From Eurosta solidaginis (Eukaryota > Arthropoda > Insecta > Diptera > Tephritidae): a stretch of DNA of 64,000 bases. The number at the start of each line of letters is the position of its first letter. Positions within the stretch are counted from its first letter, which is position 1. The translations under genes were made by a program, and so were the position numbers. Location: positions 186,433,477-186,497,476 of the forward strand of contig NC_090322.1 in assembly GCF_040869045.1 (NCBI RefSeq). The letters run 5' to 3'. The notes under the pieces were generated by a model. The model had not been told where the DNA came from. It saw only the letters and a list, made by a program, of their open reading frames with translations, and searched no databases. Positions 32,714-42,668 of this stretch are shown here, piece by piece.

Positions 32714-33858
32714 TGGGGTCTCTGCCCGTTTCCCTGCTGTCCACGGCAGCAGTCACGCGTTAGTATACCTACTCGGCCACACTGCCAGCAGAAATCTCTT
32801 CGTTCGTTTCGACACCCATGTGCGTAGTGTCCGCTTTCCCCGCATCGCCTGCATGCGTTCCGTGGATCGATGGGCCCTTGGCGTGGTGTCGTCGCATGCT
32901 CTGGCGTGCTCGCTTGTCGTTGCGCCTCCGTTCTCCGATCTCCTTGCTTCTCATCTTCGTGTATATATTGATAATGCTCGGTTGGCCGTCGCGGCACAAA
33001 AGGTTTCGCCGCCGGCCTTAGCGGTTCTTTCTCCGGTAAGATGTTTTCGTAATCCCCGGCCATGCTTACCAGTTCCTCTAAGTTGGTGAACTCGCTCCGT
33101 TTGATGTAAAGTTGGTACTCTCGTCGACAATTTCTGTAAATCCGGTTCAGCTTCTGCTCGCCGTTGTAGTCAGCGTGACGCATGAGTGCCTGTAACGATA
33201 AAACGTAATCCTTAAACTGCTCACCTGCGCGCTGCATACGCTGACGGATCTCGTCCTCTAGCTTCTCGAAATACCTCGAGCTCAGGAAAAATTTTAGAAA
33301 GTCCTTCTTGAAAGCTTCCCACTCTTGCCACTGCCTGTTGTTGTTCCGGTACCACACCAAGGCCTTGTCCTTCAGCAACTCAGGTAACGCTCGTGGGATG
33401 GAATCGCGACCAACTTCGTAACTGTCGGCCAGCTCCTCCACCCGTTCAATAAAACATAGCGGGTCCTTACCACCGTCATATTTCAGACCCCACTTACGTA
33501 CTCGATCCATTATATTTGTGTGTGATGCTGGTTGGTACATCGCGTATGGTGGTGTTCGTGACCCCTCTTCGTGCCTGGTTGTTTCGTTGACAGTTTCCTG
33601 TGTGTTGCCGCCTGGCGATGTTTGCTCGGCGTTTTCTATCGGAGTTGGTGGTCTTAACGTGATTACTGGTCGGACGTGCTGTAGGGCTAATTCTGTGAAT
33701 CGTTCCTGGAATCTTGTGTCGGTACCTTTCGTCTGGATGAAGCCTGCTAGGCGCTTGCGTAGCTCTTCCACCGTTCCGCTGTCCTCCAGCCCAAACTCGG
33801 ATGCGTATTTGAGAAGTTCCTCACGATTGAGGTAATACACCCAAGTTACCTTCACCAT
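32665..33858 (-). CDS. gag: Gag polyprotein
   Basis: A 397-codon frame whose ATG lies about 130 bases after the primer site. Residues 8-42 (LNREELLKYASEFGL...EELRKRLAGF) resemble a SAP helix-extension-helix. The central part (about 105-260) is helical and fits a Ty3/Gypsy capsid, with WQEWEAFKKDFLKFF. The nucleocapsid part has one canonical CCHC knuckle (C336, C339, H344, C349). A second Cys pattern (C357, C360, C370) has Ile at 365 where His is expected, so its metal binding is doubtful. The last 49 bases overlap the pol frame, and the frameshift signal lies 21 codons before the stop. Confidence 0.9.
   Translation of the reverse strand: MVKVTWVYYLNREELLKYASEFGLEDSGTVEELRKRLAGFIQTKGTDTRFQERFTELALQHVRPVITLRPPTPIENAEQTSPGGNTQETVNETTRHEEGSRTPPYAMYQPASHTNIMDRVRKWGLKYDGGKDPLCFIERVEELADSYEVGRDSIPRALPELLKDKALVWYRNNNRQWQEWEAFKKDFLKFFLSSRYFEKLEDEIRQRMQRAGEQFKDYVLSLQALMRHADYNGEQKLNRIYRNCRREYQLYIKRSEFTNLEELVSMAGDYENILPEKEPLRPAAKPFVPRRPTEHYQYIHEDEKQGDRRTEAQRQASTPEHATTPRQGPIDPRNACRRCGESGHYAHGCRNERRDFCWQCGRVGILTRDCCRGQQGNGQRPHWYRGVASQQTQPRTH
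32691..32734 (-). promoter_or_regulatory. Programmed -1 frameshift signal at the gag-pol overlap
   Basis: On the minus strand the heptamer GGGAAAC (32728-32734) sits in gag phase as G GGA AAC, the X XXY YYZ form. After a 5-base spacer, GAGAC (32718-32722) pairs with GTCTC (32691-32695), and inside it CCC pairs with GGG, giving a stem-loop. Reading after a one-base back-slip enters the pol frame with no stop. Confidence 0.75.
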
Positions 33859-33988
33859 GCCTGCTAGGTATTTTGCTTTCTCTCCGTGCCTTTCCTGTGG
33901 ATGTTTTGTATCTCGAAATCCTCTGTGGTTTGTGTCTCGAAATCCTCTGTGTGGTTATCTGTTTGCCATGTGACTCTATGTATTCAGT

Positions 33989-34006
33989 GTCCCTGCTCGG
34001 GCGCCA
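33989..34006 (-). other. Primer binding site, tRNA-Lys type
   Basis: TGGCGCCCGAGCAGGGAC on the minus strand, two bases inside the 5' LTR. It differs at one base from the complement of the tRNA-Lys(UUU) 3' end (TGGCGCCCGAACAGGGAC). Confidence 0.85.
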
Positions 34007-34008
34007 TT

Positions 34009-35408
34009 TGTGACGGACTTTTCCTTGCGCCGGGGTATGCTCAGTCCGTCCAGGATCCCTGTGGAATTAGAGAAGAATCCCTATCGTCTCCTTTTAAAGA
34101 GAAAGATCCCGTTTTGTTGTTAAAAAGAAACGTTATAAACTCTTTATTCCGAAATATTCAAACTACCCTTAAAACTATGGCGACGGAGGTGGGAAACCAC
34201 CGTCGGTTCTACGCCGATGGGGTTGGGAAAACCCCCACCGGGACTACGCTTAAACTAAAAATCTCAGACTACTTCGTAAAGAAAGTGGAGGTGGAGAACC
34301 ACCACTTCCTCCCAGTCGGTGGAGTTGGTAAAACCCCCACCGAGTATATAGCTTAAGAATACCCTGCTCTTTCTGAAGGTTGCGGAGGTGGAAAAACCAC
34401 CACAATCCCTCTAACGATGGGGTTGGAAAAACCCCCAAAGTCGCTAAAATAAAGAACTCGTGAGATGGAAAAATCCCAGGAGTCCCATTCACCGCTAAAC
34501 AAGGCGTTAGCAGGCTACTATACCTAGCTGGCTACTGTCTCAATTCGCGAAATTTGTCGCCCTTTTATACTTATCCACGCGCAGGTGGACAGTTATCCTA
34601 CAATAAATTTTACTTATTATACATATGTATTTACTTAAGGTATCTTACATTTAACTGTCTTATTCTACCCATATATCGCATTATAAGTATTTATCTCCAA
34701 ATTGCGTATGTAAAAATGCCTCTTGTACTGCCCCCCCTAACATGTGAGTTCGTTGGTACGCATCTCCAGTTAGCTAGCATAGTTATTTTTGTTTTCCCTC
34801 TGCTGCTTGCTTATTGGGTCTTGTTGTTGTCGACGAGTTGGTTGCCCTTCGTAGGTAACTTGTGTCTAGTACCCACGCTGTGTTGTTGGTATGCTAACGT
34901 GACCGTTCCTAGTACATTGCATTTTTTCGTTTCTCTTTGTGCGATGTCCGCCCCGACGGTTCGCTTTAATGCCTGTTGTGCTTGGTCGCAATAGCTTGGT
35001 ATACGTATGTTTGTATGTTTTTGGTGTTCTTGCAATGGGAGCTTATGTGCGTTGCTTATTGCATTGCTGTAATCCCAGCATTATTTGAAATTCCAGCCGG
35101 TTATGGGTTATCTGTGGAAATTATAATGTTCAACCAAAATATTTACCGTATGCGGGCAGAGACAATTATTTAAACGAAGAAATTAGATGTTGTCATGAAT
35201 GTTTACATGTATATTAGGGTAATTCAAAAATGATTATTTTTTTATGTGTAAATTTAGTTCATATAATTCAGTTTTTGTACATTTTACATGCTATATGTAT
35301 AAATTCATTGTAATTCAAGTAGGATTTATACACGTTTTAATGAGTTTTGATAAATATTTGTAGGTTCGAATGTGTGGGCTCCAAAGCCGGTGGATTTGGG
35401 TCCTCACA
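34009..35408 (-). repeat. 5' LTR (1400 bp)
   Basis: The direct copy of 26185-27584. Its TATA box lies at 34561-34569, AATAAA at 34143-34148 and hairpin units at 34179-34464. Frames encoded within it are identical to those of the other LTR and are not genes. Confidence 0.92.
34561..34569 (-). promoter_or_regulatory. TATA box of the 5' LTR
   Basis: TATAAAAGG on the minus strand. This copy would drive the genomic transcript, starting near 34534. Confidence 0.65.
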
Positions 35409-35412
35409 GTAC
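35409..35412. repeat. Target site duplication GTAC (right)
   Basis: GTAC directly after the element, matching 26181-26184. Confidence 0.85.
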
Positions 35413-35449
35413 TATTTAACTATAATATATGAGAATTAACCAGCATACA

Positions 35450-35665
35450 ACAACCTGTGGCGAATCCTTTGTATTTAACTCGTGAGTCTCCGGGGGTGGA
35501 ATAACTTAGATAGTTCAACGTGGTCATATCAAATTGTTTCCATGCTGGTCGAACTGGTACCATAATGGGGCTATATTTTGGAACGTACCGGATCAACAAC
35601 CAGCAAAGGACTATGAACATCGATGAAATCATCGGGAAATCCCTTTATCGCTACAACAAGAAAAG
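35450..35665 (+). repeat. Dispersed repeat S, degraded copy
   Basis: Strings GAACGTACCGGATC, CAGCAAAGGACTAT, AACATCGATG and TTTATCGCTACAACAAG follow the same order as at 39880-39965. Substitutions are numerous. Confidence 0.55.
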
Positions 35666-36118
35666 GAAGAAGATAGGTATAATCTTTTGAGAGCAGTTTA
35701 AGCTGATATCCATTTGGTCTGCTAAATTCAATGGAAATCGACGTGCCCAAATTCAAGATGCTCTTTTAACAAATTATAAGGTTTATTTTAACTTCTGTGA
35801 CATCTTCGAAGTTTCCCATCTTAAAAATCAATTACTCAACTTTCTTGCAACCACACGAGCACTCATTTGGACATCTCATCCCATAAAATCATTCGCTTAC
35901 CATTGCAAGCCAACATTTGTACACACAAATACCTCGAAATATCTTGTGGCATCTGAGGCTATCTTCTGCGCACAAAAATCTAACCACTACAGTACTAATT
36001 ACATTTATAAACTTGGCAAACCGAAAAGCTACTTTCTTTTAATAGATAAATATGCAAACAATTTTGTAATCAAAATGAAGTGCATAAATGTCGGTCGAAT
36101 GCTTTTCAACACAAACAA
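35666..36118. other. No recognisable feature
   Basis: AT-rich spacer between repeat S and Helentron-like copy C. Confidence 0.45.
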
Positions 36119-36120
36119 AA

Positions 36121-38564
36121 ACAAGTAAGGAAGGCTAAGTTCGGGTGTAACCGAACATTACATACTCAGTTGAGAGCTATGGAGACAAAATAAGGGAAAA
36201 TCACCATGTAGGAAAATTAACCTAGGGTAACCCTGGAATGTGTTTGTATGACATGCGTATCAAATGGCAGGTACTAAAGAGTATTTTAAGAGGGAGTGGG
36301 CCATAGTTCTATAGGTGGACACCTTTTCGAGATATCGCCCTAAAGGTGGACCAGGGCTGACTCTAGAATTTGTTTGTACGATATGGGTATCAAATGAAAG
36401 GTGTTAATGAGTATTTTAAAAGGGAGTGGGCCTTAGTTCTATAGGTGGACGCCTTTTCGGGATATAGTTATAAAGGTGGACCAGGGGTGACTCTAGAATG
36501 CGTTTGTACGATATGGGTATCAAATGAAAGGTGTTAATGAGTATTTTAAAAGCGAGTGGGCCTTAGTTCTATAGGTGGACGCCTTTTCGGGATATCGTTA
36601 TAAAGGTGGACCAGGGGTGACTCTAGAATTAGTTTGTACGATATGGGTATCAAATGAAAGGTGTTAATGAGTATTTTAAAAGTGGGTGGGCCTTAGTTCT
36701 ATGGGTGGACGCCTTTTCGAGATATCGATATAAAGGTGGACTAGGGGTGACTCTTGAATTTGTTTGTACGATATGGGTATCAAATGAAAGGTGTTAGTGA
36801 GTATTTTAAAAGGGAGTGGACCTTAGTTCTATAGGTGGACGCCTTTTCGGGATATCGTTATAAAGGTGGACCAGGGTTGACTCTAGAATGCGTTTGTACA
36901 TTATGGGTATAAAACGAAAGGTGATAACGAGTATTTTAAAAGGGAGTGGGCCTTAGTTCTATAGGTGGACGCCTTTTCGATATATCGCCATATAGGTGGA
37001 CCAGGGGTGACTCTATAATATGTTTGTACAATATGGGTGTCAAATTAAAGGTATTAACAAAAATTTTAAAAGGGAGTGGGCCTTAGTTCTATGGGTGGAC
37101 GCCTTTTCGAGATATCGCCATAAAGGTGGACCAAGGTTGACTCTAGAATGCGTTTGTACAATATGGGTATCAAACGAAAGGTATTAATGAGGGTTTTAAA
37201 AGGGAGTGGCCCTTAGTTGTATATGTGAAGGCGTTTTCGAGATATCGACCAAAATGTGGGTCAGGGTGACCCAGAACATCATCTGTCTTGTACCGCTAAT
37301 TTATTTATAAATGTAATACCACGAACAGTATTCCTGACAAGATTCCAAGGTCTTTTGATTTCGCCCTGCATAACTTTATCATTTTCTTCTACTTAATATG
37401 GTAGGTGTCACACCCATTTTACCAAGTTTTTTTCTAAAGTTATATTTTGCGTCAATAAACCAATCCAATTACCATGTTTCAACCCTTTTTTCGTATTTGG
37501 TATAGAATTATGGCACCTTTTTAATTTTAGGTAATTTTCGATATCGAAAAAGTGGGCGTGGTCATAATCAGAATTCGGCCATTTTTATACCAATAGAAAG
37601 TGAGTTCAGATAATTATGTGAACTGAGTTTAGTAAAGATATATCGATTTTTGCTGAAGTTATCGTATTAATGGCCGAGCGGAAGGACAGACGGTCGACTG
37701 TGTATAAAAACTAAGCGTGGCTTCAACCGATTTCGCCCTTTTTCACAGAAAACAGTTATCGTCCTAGAGTCTAAGCCTCTACCAAATTTCACAAGGATTG
37801 GTAAATTTTTGTTCGACTTATGGCATTAAATGTATCCTAGACAAATCAAATGAAAAAGGGCGGAGCCACGCCCATTTTGAAATTTTCTTTTATTTTTGTA
37901 TTTTGTTGCACCATATCATTACTGGAGTTGAATGTTGGCATAATTTACTTATATACTCTAAAGATATTAAATTTTTTGTAAAAATTTCACTTAAAAAAAA
38001 AAAATTGTTTTTAAAAGTGGGCGTGGTCGTTCTCCGATTTTGCTAATTTTTATTAAGCATACATATAGTAATAGGAGCAACGTTCCTGCCAAATTTCATC
38101 ATGATATCTTCAACGACTGCCAAACTACAGCTTGCAGAACTTCTAAATTACCTTCTTTTAAAAGTAGGCGGTGCCACGCCCATTGTCTAAAATTTTACCT
38201 CTTTTCTATTCTGCGTCATAAGTTCAACCCACCTACCAAGTTTCATCGCTTTATTCCTCTCTGGTAATGAATTATCGCAATTTTTCGATTTTTCGAAATT
38301 TTCGATATCGAAAAAGTGGGCGTGGTTATAGTCCGATATCCTTCATTTTAAACAGCGATCTGAGATGAGCGCCCAGGAACCTACATACCAAATTTCGTCA
38401 AGATATCTCAAAATTTACTCAAGTTATCGTGTTTTTTTTCAATACTGATGATTTTGATATATGGAAGGAAGTCTATATCTATCTCGATTCCTTTATACCT
38501 GTACAACCAACCGTTATCCAATCAAAGTTAGTATACTCTGTGAGCTCTGCTCAACTGAGTATAA
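36121..38564 (-). mobile_element. Helentron-like element, copy C
   Basis: Same family as 1776-4620 in reverse. The left end ACAAGTAAGGAAGGC is followed by the perfect stem-loop GTTCGG-GTGTAA-CCGAAC and CATACTCAGTTGAG; the right end is CTCAACTGAGTATAA. It holds seven to eight 130-bp units. The target-site GTCCGTCC run seen in other copies is missing near 38430, where the sequence jumps from ATCGTGTT to TTTTTCAATACTGATG, a small internal deletion. Confidence 0.8.
36340..37210 (-). repeat. 130-bp tandem array inside copy C
   Basis: GACTCTAGAAT and close variants recur at about 36359, 36489, 36619, 36749 and onward, at 130-bp spacing. Each unit carries GGTGGACGCCTTTTCG and GTATCAAATGAAAGGTG. Confidence 0.85.
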
Positions 38565-38714
38565 CAAACACGTGCAAATTTGTAAATATACAGTTATTTG
38601 ATGCGTTTTTCTCAAGTATATAACAAAAGAATGTGCACCTTATATGAGGCTTATTTGATTTGAGCAAAAGTGCAGTTGTATTTTATTGCAACTCATTTCA
38701 TTGCTCTGATATCA

Positions 38715-39110
38715 CCAGCTGTTGTTGTTGTTGTAGCGATAAAAACATACGTCGAATGTTTTGGGAAGGGTTATCGATGTTGATGATCCTTTTCCGGATA
38801 TAGATCCGCTACGTTTCGGTAACAACCCACCATTAAGATACTAGCCCGACCATCTCGGGAACGATTTAAAATGACCACACTGAACTTACTAGGCCATCGC
38901 GCCATCTCACCCATAGTTCCATGAGGAACTTTTGGTCGCCAGAGCCTCGACTGATAAAAATGTGTATGATGTATTCATATTTGTAATAGGATTTGCCTCG
39001 TGTAGGTGAGTATGACAATTGTGTTCAGGAAGCTCTGAATTGCGCTTTTCAGCCACTTGAATCAATGATAAGGCATAATAAGGGCTGAATAAAATTACGG
39101 ATTTTGAAGG
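38715..39110 (-). repeat. Dispersed repeat S, copy facing 39616-39985
   Basis: It begins with (GTT)n GTAGCGATAAAA, then GGATATAGATCCGCTACG and ACTAGCCCGACCATCTCGGG. This is the reverse complement of the better preserved copy at 39616-39985. The simple-repeat end lies on the outside of both copies. Confidence 0.65.
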
Positions 39111-39204
39111 TATCAAAACCTGCACCGCGGCATCCAAATGACTGAGTGGATATAGGTATTTGCTTAACACAAGTATGCAGTTGAACTTGAGTTCAAAGCT
39201 CAAC

Positions 39205-39275
39205 ACCCGATAAGGTAGCTGATGAAGAAGTTAAATTCAGCAGCATGTTCTAATAACCATCAACGTGCGCACGTT
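39205..39275. repeat. One arm of the 49126-49532 MITE family
   Basis: GTAGCTGATGAAGAAGTTAAA, then CAGCATGTTCTAATAACCAT, matches the right arm of that MITE (CTAGCTGATGAAGAAGTGAA, ACATGTCCTAGTAAACATCG). It is followed by a T18 run. Confidence 0.5.
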
Positions 39276-39615
39276 TTTTTTTTTTTTTTTTTCTATAATA
39301 ACTATGTTTTCTTCTACATGTATATGCATGTACACTTAAACTTTAAATGAACAACTAATAACTGCATAACTTTATATGAAATGCTAAGCTCATAACTCTA
39401 TCTACACTTATGAAATTGGTCCGCGGAAAATTACTACCGCTAAATTTCAATATGTATTATACTCAGTTGCAACTGCCGTGTGTCTCTCCATTTTATCTCT
39501 ACACTATACTCCACTTCTATGACCAAAAAGTATTTGTGTCAGCTATTCACCTCAACCGATGCAGATATAGGTGAATAACTATGACCAACAAAGGTGCGTA
39601 TCTCCGCTATTCAGT
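39276..39615. other. No recognisable feature
   Basis: AT-rich spacer between a MITE arm and repeat S. Confidence 0.4.
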
Positions 39616-39985
39616 AAGACCCGTTTTATGGCATTCAAGGGGTGTTTAGCGCAACCCTTCAGGTTGCCAGCGCAATATATAGCTTCTCCAAACCCAATTG
39701 TCAACCTCACCTATCCGCGGGAATCCTATTTCACTCACAGACGAGGCTCTGGCGACCCCAAGCTCCTCATGGAACTTGGGGTGGGGAGGAAGGGGATGGC
39801 CTGAAGGTTTAATGTGGCCACATAAATCGTTCCCGAGATGGTCGGGCTAGCACTTTAATGGTGCTGTGGTACCGGAGCGTACCGGATCTGTATCCGGCAA
39901 AGGACCATCACATCGATAACACTCCCCAAAGCCTTCGGGGAGCAACTTTATCGCTACAACAACAACAACAACAACAACCCGTTTT
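39616..39985 (+). repeat. Dispersed repeat S, best preserved copy with (CAA)n tail
   Basis: The segment runs from a TTCAAGGGGTGTTTAGCGC-type block through GATGGTCGGGCTAGCACTTT and GCCTTCGGGGAGCAACTTTA to a (CAA)n tail at 39955-39980. A simple 3' tail and recurrence in both orientations fit a SINE-like or truncated LINE-derived repeat. No polymerase III boxes are evident. Confidence 0.6.
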
Positions 39986-40299
39986 ATGGCGAGTTGTTTA
40001 TCCCTGCCGCGAGTCTTCAATAATTGCCACTAGATGGATCTCCTATACATTATCTAAGTGATAATAAGCATTTTTTTTTTACCCAAAGGGATGTAGATGT
40101 TGATTATTCCTAAATTCGCGTCGCGACATTTCTTGAGGTTCTAGGACACTGTCCCTGCGGCCGATGTCTGGATCAAATAGATTATACTGTACAGAGTGAT
40201 GAAAGATAAATGCGATTAGGCCACCATTTCCTCTCGCACGATATTTTCTATGAACGCTGTAGCCAGATCAGGCATGCGCAGCAAGTTTTGCAGTGAGCT

Positions 40300-40830
40300 T
40301 AGGCTGTTACATTAAAGCTATGCGGATGTTGTGCCGCCAATGAAGCCGACTATTTCCGTATATGCAACGTGTCCACAAGATGGTTGCCGAGCTTAAAAGA
40401 AACACCCAGGAGGAAAATGCAGGCTTGTAATACCACTGCCCTCAGGAGTGCCACGGGATGTCTACTTATGTCTCCAGAACATCATCTGAAATGAAATGCT
40501 GAACAAACAGTGTCTGTAATTCCTAGAAGCTTGGGATAATTGGTCTCGCTTCCCATCAACTTAAGGAGTCAACACCGTAAGCACTATGAAAAAATTCGAC
40601 ACTCAAAAATTCAAGCGTATGAAGAAACGAAGCACAAAAAGGTTCCCTGAGAAACGTCAAACTAATAATTTCTCAAATACACCCACATACCCCTAATCGT
40701 AAGAAAGCAACCTCCCCAAGAGCGGCTGGCGAGGAGGGTTTGGCTTAAAGACCTCATGCACCCTGTGAACCCCCAGTGATGGATGCCGCCCGTAATTTAA
40801 GCATCCACAGCCCACATCGAGGCTGCGCCG
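40300..40830 (+). pseudogene. LINE ORF2 C-terminal fragment (Jockey-like), upstream half
   Basis: NTTALRSATGCLLMSPEHHL at about 40430-40490 is the same post-RT block as at 18380-18660, followed by a degenerate MLxKQ block. Upstream, a Pro-rich stretch near 40330 is compatible with the end of the palm region. Stops are common. The final part of such a protein appears at 48250-48560 on the same strand, with an R1-like LINE between. Confidence 0.55.
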
Positions 40831-41051
40831 AGGGATTATCTACCCAAGATAGGGAGGCAACTACGCGGCGAGGGATATACATTCAGGAAGGTAAAAAGCT
40901 CAATTCTTATTAAGAAAGCTTATATGTGATAATATATTAAGACTGAGCCCAGTAAGGTCTTAATTAAGGAATACTGGAATAACGATTTGGATTTGTTTGC
41001 TTAGGGCTGGCGAGTAAAAGTCAAGATAGAGAAGGTACTTTCAACCCATTT

Positions 41052-42431
41052 ATGGGACGAAAACTACCTCGTTCCCCAGAAGGACCTGGTCTATCGGCCG
41101 TAGGTCAAAATGTTTCGTCGGACACGGGGACAAAACCAAAAGGAGTGGAAGCCAACGGCAGGCAAGAATATTCTCCGGCTGTTTCTCCAAGCTCAAGACA
41201 GGAGAAGGATAAAACAGGCACTCCTTCATTAAGTAACCTCAATAAGAAGGCTGCAGAAGATCTTCAAAATCCCTGAGGCCTGAGGATTCGGGATCGAAAA
41301 CAAGATGACCAAGTTAGGGAGGTCAATTGAAGATCTGTTTGAGTTTTTTAAAGGGCGTAATAATATACACGCTGAAATTAAGCGTTTAGCCTTCATAATC
41401 AAGGCATTGTGCATAGAATCCGCACTGGAGGTAAAGGACTTAAAGAAGAAAATAATTTCCAACGATCCGGCTAAGGATGGTAGCTCGTCACCCCCAGAAA
41501 AGAGACCGAGGAAGAATTCGACAAGGGAAAATCAAGTAGTCAATCCCACGATCTCAGCAAAGGGCATTACGCCAAGACATGAGGAGAGTCACAAGCGAGT
41601 AAAATCGCAAGCGCCTCTGAACCAGAAAAAGGTCGAAAGGAAACAAGACGCCACAGCTCAAAAGTCGGGAGATTGGATGGTAGCCAAATCCAAAAAGGCG
41701 AATAGGAAGAAAATGATTAAAGCCAGGCCGGATGCAATCATAATTTCGAAGGCTGGAGATGCTGACATACTGCGAAAAGTGAGGAGTTGCGAAAAGTGAG
41801 GAGTTGTGATGAGCTAAAAGCCCTAGGAGGCGACGTCAAAACTATTAGAAGAACAGCAAAAGGAGATTTGTTGCTGCAGATAAAAAGATCTCAAGAGGGA
41901 AAAACAAGCACGTACCAAGCAGAGATTGAAGCAGTGCTAAAGGGGTCAGCGAAGGTCACAGCAAAGTCTCAAATTATCACATCACAGCTCAGAGACCTCG
42001 ATGAGATTACTACGCCCGATGAGATTTGTGATGCGATCCATCAGCAATGTAGAATAGAACAGCCTGATTCAATTGCTATAAAAAGTATACGTACAGGGTA
42101 CAGCGGTGCAAAATCGGCACTTGTAAGCCTTACAGCGGATGATGCTAAAGTTGTTCTAAAGGTGCAAAGAATAATAGTAGGATGGGTATCTTGTCGAATT
42201 AGAGAGGTTAAACAGGAGAGATACTGTTATAGGTGCTGGACCTGTGGTCATATAGCCCAGGAATGCAAAGAGACTATAGATAGGTCAAAACTTTGCAGGA
42301 AATGCGGTCAGGAGGGATATAAGGCCGCGAACTGCTCCAACGTACCGAAATGTGCGTTATGTGTGGGAAAACATTCGGCAGGCAGTTTTAGGTGCCCACA
42401 ACGGGAGGGCAGCAACCACATTGCCCTATGA
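41052..42431 (+). pseudogene. R1-like LINE ORF1 (gag-like, zinc knuckles), frameshifted
   Basis: Three frames cover an ORF1-like protein: 41052-41276, 41305-41799 and 41787-42431. The first two parts are basic and low-complexity. The last contains a domain of about 130 residues followed by zinc knuckles: CWTCGHIAQEC (CX2CX3HX4C), CRKCGQEGYKAANC (Tyr where His is usual) and CALCVGKHSAGSFRC. Such triple knuckles are typical of ORF1 in R1/LOA/I-type LINEs. A 17-bp tandem duplication at 41771-41804 shifts the frame. The stop overlaps the ORF2 ATG as ATGA at 42428. Confidence 0.8.
41771..41804 (+). repeat. 17-bp tandem duplication that breaks ORF1
   Basis: TGCGAAAAGTGAGGAGT occurs twice head to tail (41771-41787 and 41788-41804). 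A 17-bp insertion is not a multiple of three and accounts for the frame change at this point. Confidence 0.9.
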
Positions 42432-42514
42432 GATTGTTGCAACTCAATTTAAACCACTGTGTACGGCCCAAGACCTCTTATCCCAAACAATATTTGAAAG
42501 AGGATTTGACATGG
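42428..42514 (+). pseudogene. R1-like LINE ORF2, N-terminal end of the endonuclease
   Basis: The ATG overlapping the ORF1 stop starts MRLLQLNLNHC, the first strand of the LINE endonuclease fold. A frame slip gives AQDLLSQTIFERGFDM, and the frame is then cut by the insertion at 42515. The protein resumes at 45362. Confidence 0.75.
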
Positions 42515-42636
42515 TGTAGCATTATGCGTCATGTCCACCTATGCAATACATTTGCGGTATTTTCCTAATATGTAAAAATATGACCTTATGAGACCTAGGC
42601 AATAAATGATTGTATTTATTTTATTTTATTATTATA

Positions 42637-42667
<31 letters not shown>

Positions 42668-42668
<1 letters not shown>

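Larger units (their letters stand above)
26185..35408 (-). mobile_element. Intact Ty3/Gypsy-type LTR retrotransposon with a third ORF
   Basis: The 9224-bp element has 1400-bp direct LTRs at each end, TG...CA termini and a GTAC target duplication. On the minus strand the order is 5' LTR, tRNA-Lys-type primer site, gag, pol (protease, RT, RNase H, integrase), relic PPT/U3, ORF3, PPT, 3' LTR. All three ORFs lack internal stops, and I found no difference between the LTRs in the stretches I compared. This indicates a very recent insertion that may still be mobile. Integrase downstream of RT places it in Ty3/Gypsy rather than Copia. The Lys primer and long LTRs recall Osvaldo-type fly elements, but that subgroup call is an inference. 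Confidence 0.93.

Noticed and set aside
29313..33835. Plus-strand frames of 60-188 codons opposite gag and pol
   Set aside because: They are mirror frames of a strong minus-strand coding region with no motifs of their own.
37798..38267. Frames recurring in several Helentron-like copies (also 2319-2570, 24008-24274, 57811-58161)
   Set aside because: They recur because the element recurs, but they differ in length and frame between copies and show no conserved protein, so they are not treated as genes.
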